Assembly (NCBI GenBank): GCA_945859605.1
Contig: OX243821.1
Location: forward strand, 442,001-506,000
DNA from: Lumbricus rubellus
Taxonomy: Eukaryota; Annelida; Clitellata; Crassiclitellata; Lumbricidae
DNA length: 64,000 nucleotides
Direction: 5' to 3'
The translations under genes were made by a program, and so were the position numbers. The notes beneath the pieces were generated by a model. That model had not been told where the DNA came from and searched no databases. It saw nothing but the letters and a program-made list of their open reading frames with translations. Positions 60,823 to 64,000 of the stretch are shown here, piece after piece (the stretch's first letter is position 1; each line of letters opens with the position of its first letter).

Positions 60823-63800
60823 ACCGGAGGACCAGAGACGACGTCATTTGCAATGAATATTTTCCGTGGACAGATTCGACATGAAGAGGTTTTTCCATTT
60901 AGACAAGGTCAGAATTTTCAGGACGACTAGATATCTAATTCTTTGGCTGAGCGATTCACATTATTGGTTTTCTTGCTGAAAGCTCTGCTTTAGAAGTTAT
61001 TTCTGGAGTTAGCGTTTGCTGAATTTAGGTCATAATTATAGAAGTTTACGGTATCTGTGACCCCGGGTTGCTTTGTTTGGTGCTAATTCAAAGAACTTCT
61101 CCCAACGTAATGCCTCCTTTCCAGTGATGACCTTGTACATATGCTTCAATTAGATCTCTTCTGCTCCTCTGTCTCTCCAGTTTTGTTAGCCAACACCTTT
61201 CCAACCTCTCTTCATAGTTCAAATCTTTGTAAATCCAAAATTACGATTCCAGTCTGTGTGTCTGGATGTGTCTGTAGGGAACCTTCACAAGTCTCGTGAC
61301 TAATCTAGAAATCTGTTTTTGTAGCTTTAACCGAAGACCAGCGTAGTACTCTGTCGTCGCTTGTCGGTCCAACGGAAACTTTCATGGAGGTTAGCGATGC
61401 ACGATGTTGCAAACGTCTGTTGATGCTACAGGATAAAATTTAACGCTTAGAAGTGGAAACGCTTTTTGCAGTTGACCAATGCAATTGTGTTAATTTTATA
61501 ATCACACGTGTTGACTTGAATGTATTAATATGATGATATTATATCCCAACTGCAGAACTAAACATTATGTTGTTGAATTGATGGTAAACATTGAAGTTAG
61601 TAGTTTTATTTGTTTCTACATGTAATGTGTTTCGACATGTGAAGTTCTCGGTGCATTGTGTCTCGTGTATTAACATATTTGTCTCATTTTCAAATGAATC
61701 ATATTTGGTGAATGCCAATGACGCCAGTGATGAGTAGAAGAAAAGGCATCAAATAGACGTGTCAATATATTTATTTATATTAAATACTGAATTATTGTAA
61801 TTCACGTTTGTTGATATAACTTCCTCTCTATAATGACTTGGCATGATTTGTGTGAATGGACCGGACTATCACCTGTGGACTGTGCCAGATTGGCGCAGGA
61901 CAGAAAGGAATGGAGGAGGCTGTTGTTGTTGCCTCTGGTCTCCGACCCTCAGGAATGAGGATGGACGGCATCATCATCATCATCATCATCGTCATCATGA
62001 TTTGTGTAATGTAAATAAATGTCTAGGAATGTAAATAAATGTAACTAATGTGTAGGAATGTAACAATGCGGAAAAGAACGACGCGGATGAGAAAGTTGAC
62101 GAGGCGACGATGCAAGGACTTCGTGAGATGGGAGCGTTTGGATTACAGGTCCCAGAGAAATACGGTCAGTGGAGGGAGTGGGGGTGGGGGGGTGGAAGGG
62201 GGGTGGGTGGGGTGGATGAGAGATTATTATACATAAATTTCTTACACGCGCAAGGTCACACCGATGGATGATTTATTATTGCCAGTCTTGTCATTATTAT
62301 TGTTTAATATTGTTATTTTTACTATTGTTCAACAGTCTAAATATTAGTACCAGCATCTTGAGTTGTTGTAATAAATTGTTTGAAGCGCCAGCTCGAGATG
62401 GTTCAATGAATGTAAAACTAATGAAACAGGTCTTCTAGACACATGGATGGCATTTTTCATGGACATTAATTTGCCGCTTAAAATTTCTTGTTTTGAATTA
62501 CTCTGTTCTTCTTATCAGATCATTTTTCTAGCTCCTTTTTAAGAAATTCCATTTTGGTGGACGTTGATTTCAATTATTGTGTAATCGATATTATTTTTCT
62601 GCTGTTGGTTTCAGGTGGATTGGGGTTGAACAATACGCAGTACGCTCGACTTGTAGAGGTCGTCGGAGCTCACGACCTTGGATTAGGAATCGTGCTCGGT
62701 GCTCATCAGGTGAGTTGGATGCTCATTGACGACTCTCGACTCAGTTTAATTCCTCTTCTACTCATCATCATCATCATCATAATCGTCGTTGTCATCATCG
62801 TCATAATCATCATCATTATCACCATCATCATCATCGTCGTCATCATAATCATCAACAACAACAAAATGATCAAAATCATCATCATAATCATCGACATAAT
62901 ATTCTTGTAATAATCATAATCATAACTGTCGTCATCATAATCAAAACAATCATAATTTTTTTCCAATGTCTAGTTAGTTGATCTGTGTACTTCTCTTAAT
63001 TGTTTTTCTTTTTTCTCGTTGATTAAATTCTCTAATAATAATAATAATAATTCTGTCTTTCTTTCGATCGTCGTCAGTCGATTGGCTTCAAAGGAATTTC
63101 GCTTTTCGGATCTGACGAACAGAAGCAACGATATCTTCCGTCGGTCGCTTCAGGACAAAAGTTGGCAGCGTTTTGTTTGACGGAACCAAGCAGCGGATCT
63201 GATGCCAGCGTGAGTCAATCAAGTTTTCGCACAAATCAAATCGGCAAATTCAGATTGATTAAAAATTAAGTCTAAGTCAATTTGCGGTAATTTCTCGGTT
63301 TTTTTAAACTAGATTATTTTGGGATGAAATCAAACAAGTCAGGTTTCATATCATTGCAACGCGGTTACAAAAAAAGGAAGGCGTAAAGGGATTAAAAAAT
63401 CCTGCTAACGAGGGACACCAAATTATAATTTTTAGCTATGTGATGGTCTTAAGTAAACTTTACTACTTCAAAATACAGTGATTAAGGAAAAAATGACAAA
63501 GCTTTATGAACACGTAAACTAGCATATTTTTATCTTTGCTACGTAGGGAGTGAGAATCTTTAGCTCTTAGCGCAATGGATAACACGCTGGCGTAGAGTGC
63601 GAGAGGTAGTGAGTTCGAGACCCCATTGGGTGGATATGCTTTGTAGGCTGCTATTAGTGCCGTGTATTGCAGGCTGTCTGCTCGGTTGGTAGTTAAGTTG
63701 AATTAAAATTACTGCATAACTTGTAAATGTAAAGCGCAGTGCGTCTTGCAGGCGTTTAATTAAAGAAAAGAGTATTATTATTATTATTTTTAGCTATGTA

Positions 63801-64000
63801 ATGGCCTTAAGTAAACTTTATTTAAATACTTCAACATAATTATCTTTGCTATGTAGGGAGTGAGAATCTTTAGCTCTTATTTATATTCTAATTTATTATT
63901 AATATTATTAGGAATGGATTAAAATTAATTTGTTTAAATTGTTTTTAGTCGATTCGAACACGAGCGATTCCTTCTGATGATGGAAGTCATTACGTTCTGA
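60823..64000 (+). CDS. ACADVL: Very-long-chain acyl-CoA dehydrogenase-like, 5' part (partial)
   Basis: Exons: 60823-60907 (left edge inferred), 61325-61389, 62056-62164, 62615-62709, 63078-63209 and 63949-64000 (cut by the window end). All join in phase. They encode [10 protein letters not shown]...[63 protein letters not shown], and the acyl-CoA dehydrogenase signature [21 protein letters not shown] and [12 protein letters not shown] match ACADVL better than its close relative ACAD9. The expected product is an FAD-dependent mitochondrial inner-membrane enzyme for the first step of long-chain beta-oxidation. Exons for the mitochondrial transit peptide upstream were not found. The catalytic Glu and the membrane-binding C-terminal half lie beyond the window. 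Confidence 0.88.
62765..62965. repeat. (CAT)n microsatellite in the ACADVL intron
   Basis: CAT, CGT and AAT triplets start about 55 bp after the exon donor CATCAG|gtgagt. Poly-Ile and poly-Met frames are artefacts. Confidence 0.85.
63560..63790 (+). mobile_element. SINE family 3 (tRNA-derived), complete copy
   Basis: A-box-like TTAGCGCAATGGATAACACG and B-box-like GAGTTCGAGACCCC are correctly spaced. They are followed by ATGCTTTGTAGGCTGCT, GCAGGCTGTCTGCTC, and an AAAGAAAAGAGTATTATTAT end. Related copies at 26945 and 30160. A duplicated host segment flanks it on both sides. Confidence 0.7.

Noticed and set aside
25044..63209. CRISPR arrays, operons or bacterial-type systems
   Set aside because: Genes are spliced eukaryotic genes; the direct repeats here are contiguous tandem units without spacers.
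63560..63650. A functional tRNA gene
   Set aside because: A- and B-box-like sequences are present, but the cloverleaf is poor and the sequence continues into a SINE body shared with two other loci.

Overview
The window is eukaryotic, from an invertebrate animal. The genes have introns with animal-type splice sites and clear metazoan orthologues. They sit among many SINEs, non-autonomous DNA transposons, minisatellites and trinucleotide repeats. A marine deuterostome or similar invertebrate fits the texture, but I cannot name the species. All exon models were built by eye from splice sites, reading phase and recalled family sequences.

Layout, left to right. (1) 1-1364: the last two exons of an Arg/Ser-rich nuclear-type protein. 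(2) 1.4-9.3 kb: intergenic repeats, including a 720-bp long-TIR element, a perfect 22 x 16 bp satellite and SINEs. (3) 9377-15369 (+): a complete five-exon PDZ plus synaptopodin-like gene (SYNPO2 family). (4) 15.4-20.7 kb: repeats, a ~1 kb TIR element, a foldback and a 318-bp MITE. (5) 20789-22666 (+): an intronless C2H2 zinc-finger gene with 17 canonical fingers plus one degenerate one. (6) 22.9-24.9 kb: two TIR elements. (7) 25044-33562 (+): SRP68, twelve exons, complete. (8) 33.5-37.6 kb: minisatellite, MITEs, SINE and a Helitron-like piece. (9) 37637-44684 (+): an AF9/ENL (MLLT1/3) orthologue with YEATS and AHD domains, five exons. (10) 46048-50960: a full-length, apparently very recent Ty3/gypsy LTR retrotransposon. 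(11) 51.0-54.4 kb: nested hAT-like MITEs. (12) 54730-58190 (-): an evectin/PLEKHB orthologue, five exons, complete. (13) 60823-64000 (+): the 5' half of very-long-chain acyl-CoA dehydrogenase (ACADVL-like), running off the window.

The host genes are housekeeping genes with no evident shared pathway: muscle/actin scaffold, protein targeting, transcription elongation, endosomal traffic and mitochondrial beta-oxidation. The neighbourhood is a gene-dense stretch, not an operon.

The unusual part is the repeat biology. At least a dozen TIR elements have recognisable 8-bp target duplications although no transposase gene is present. Four TTAA-flanked palindromes are only 37-71 bp long. A MITE has become a 12 x 70 bp array. 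Several unrelated MITE families share an internal hairpin motif. Minisatellites begin inside the last codons of two different genes, and others begin exactly at 5' splice sites.
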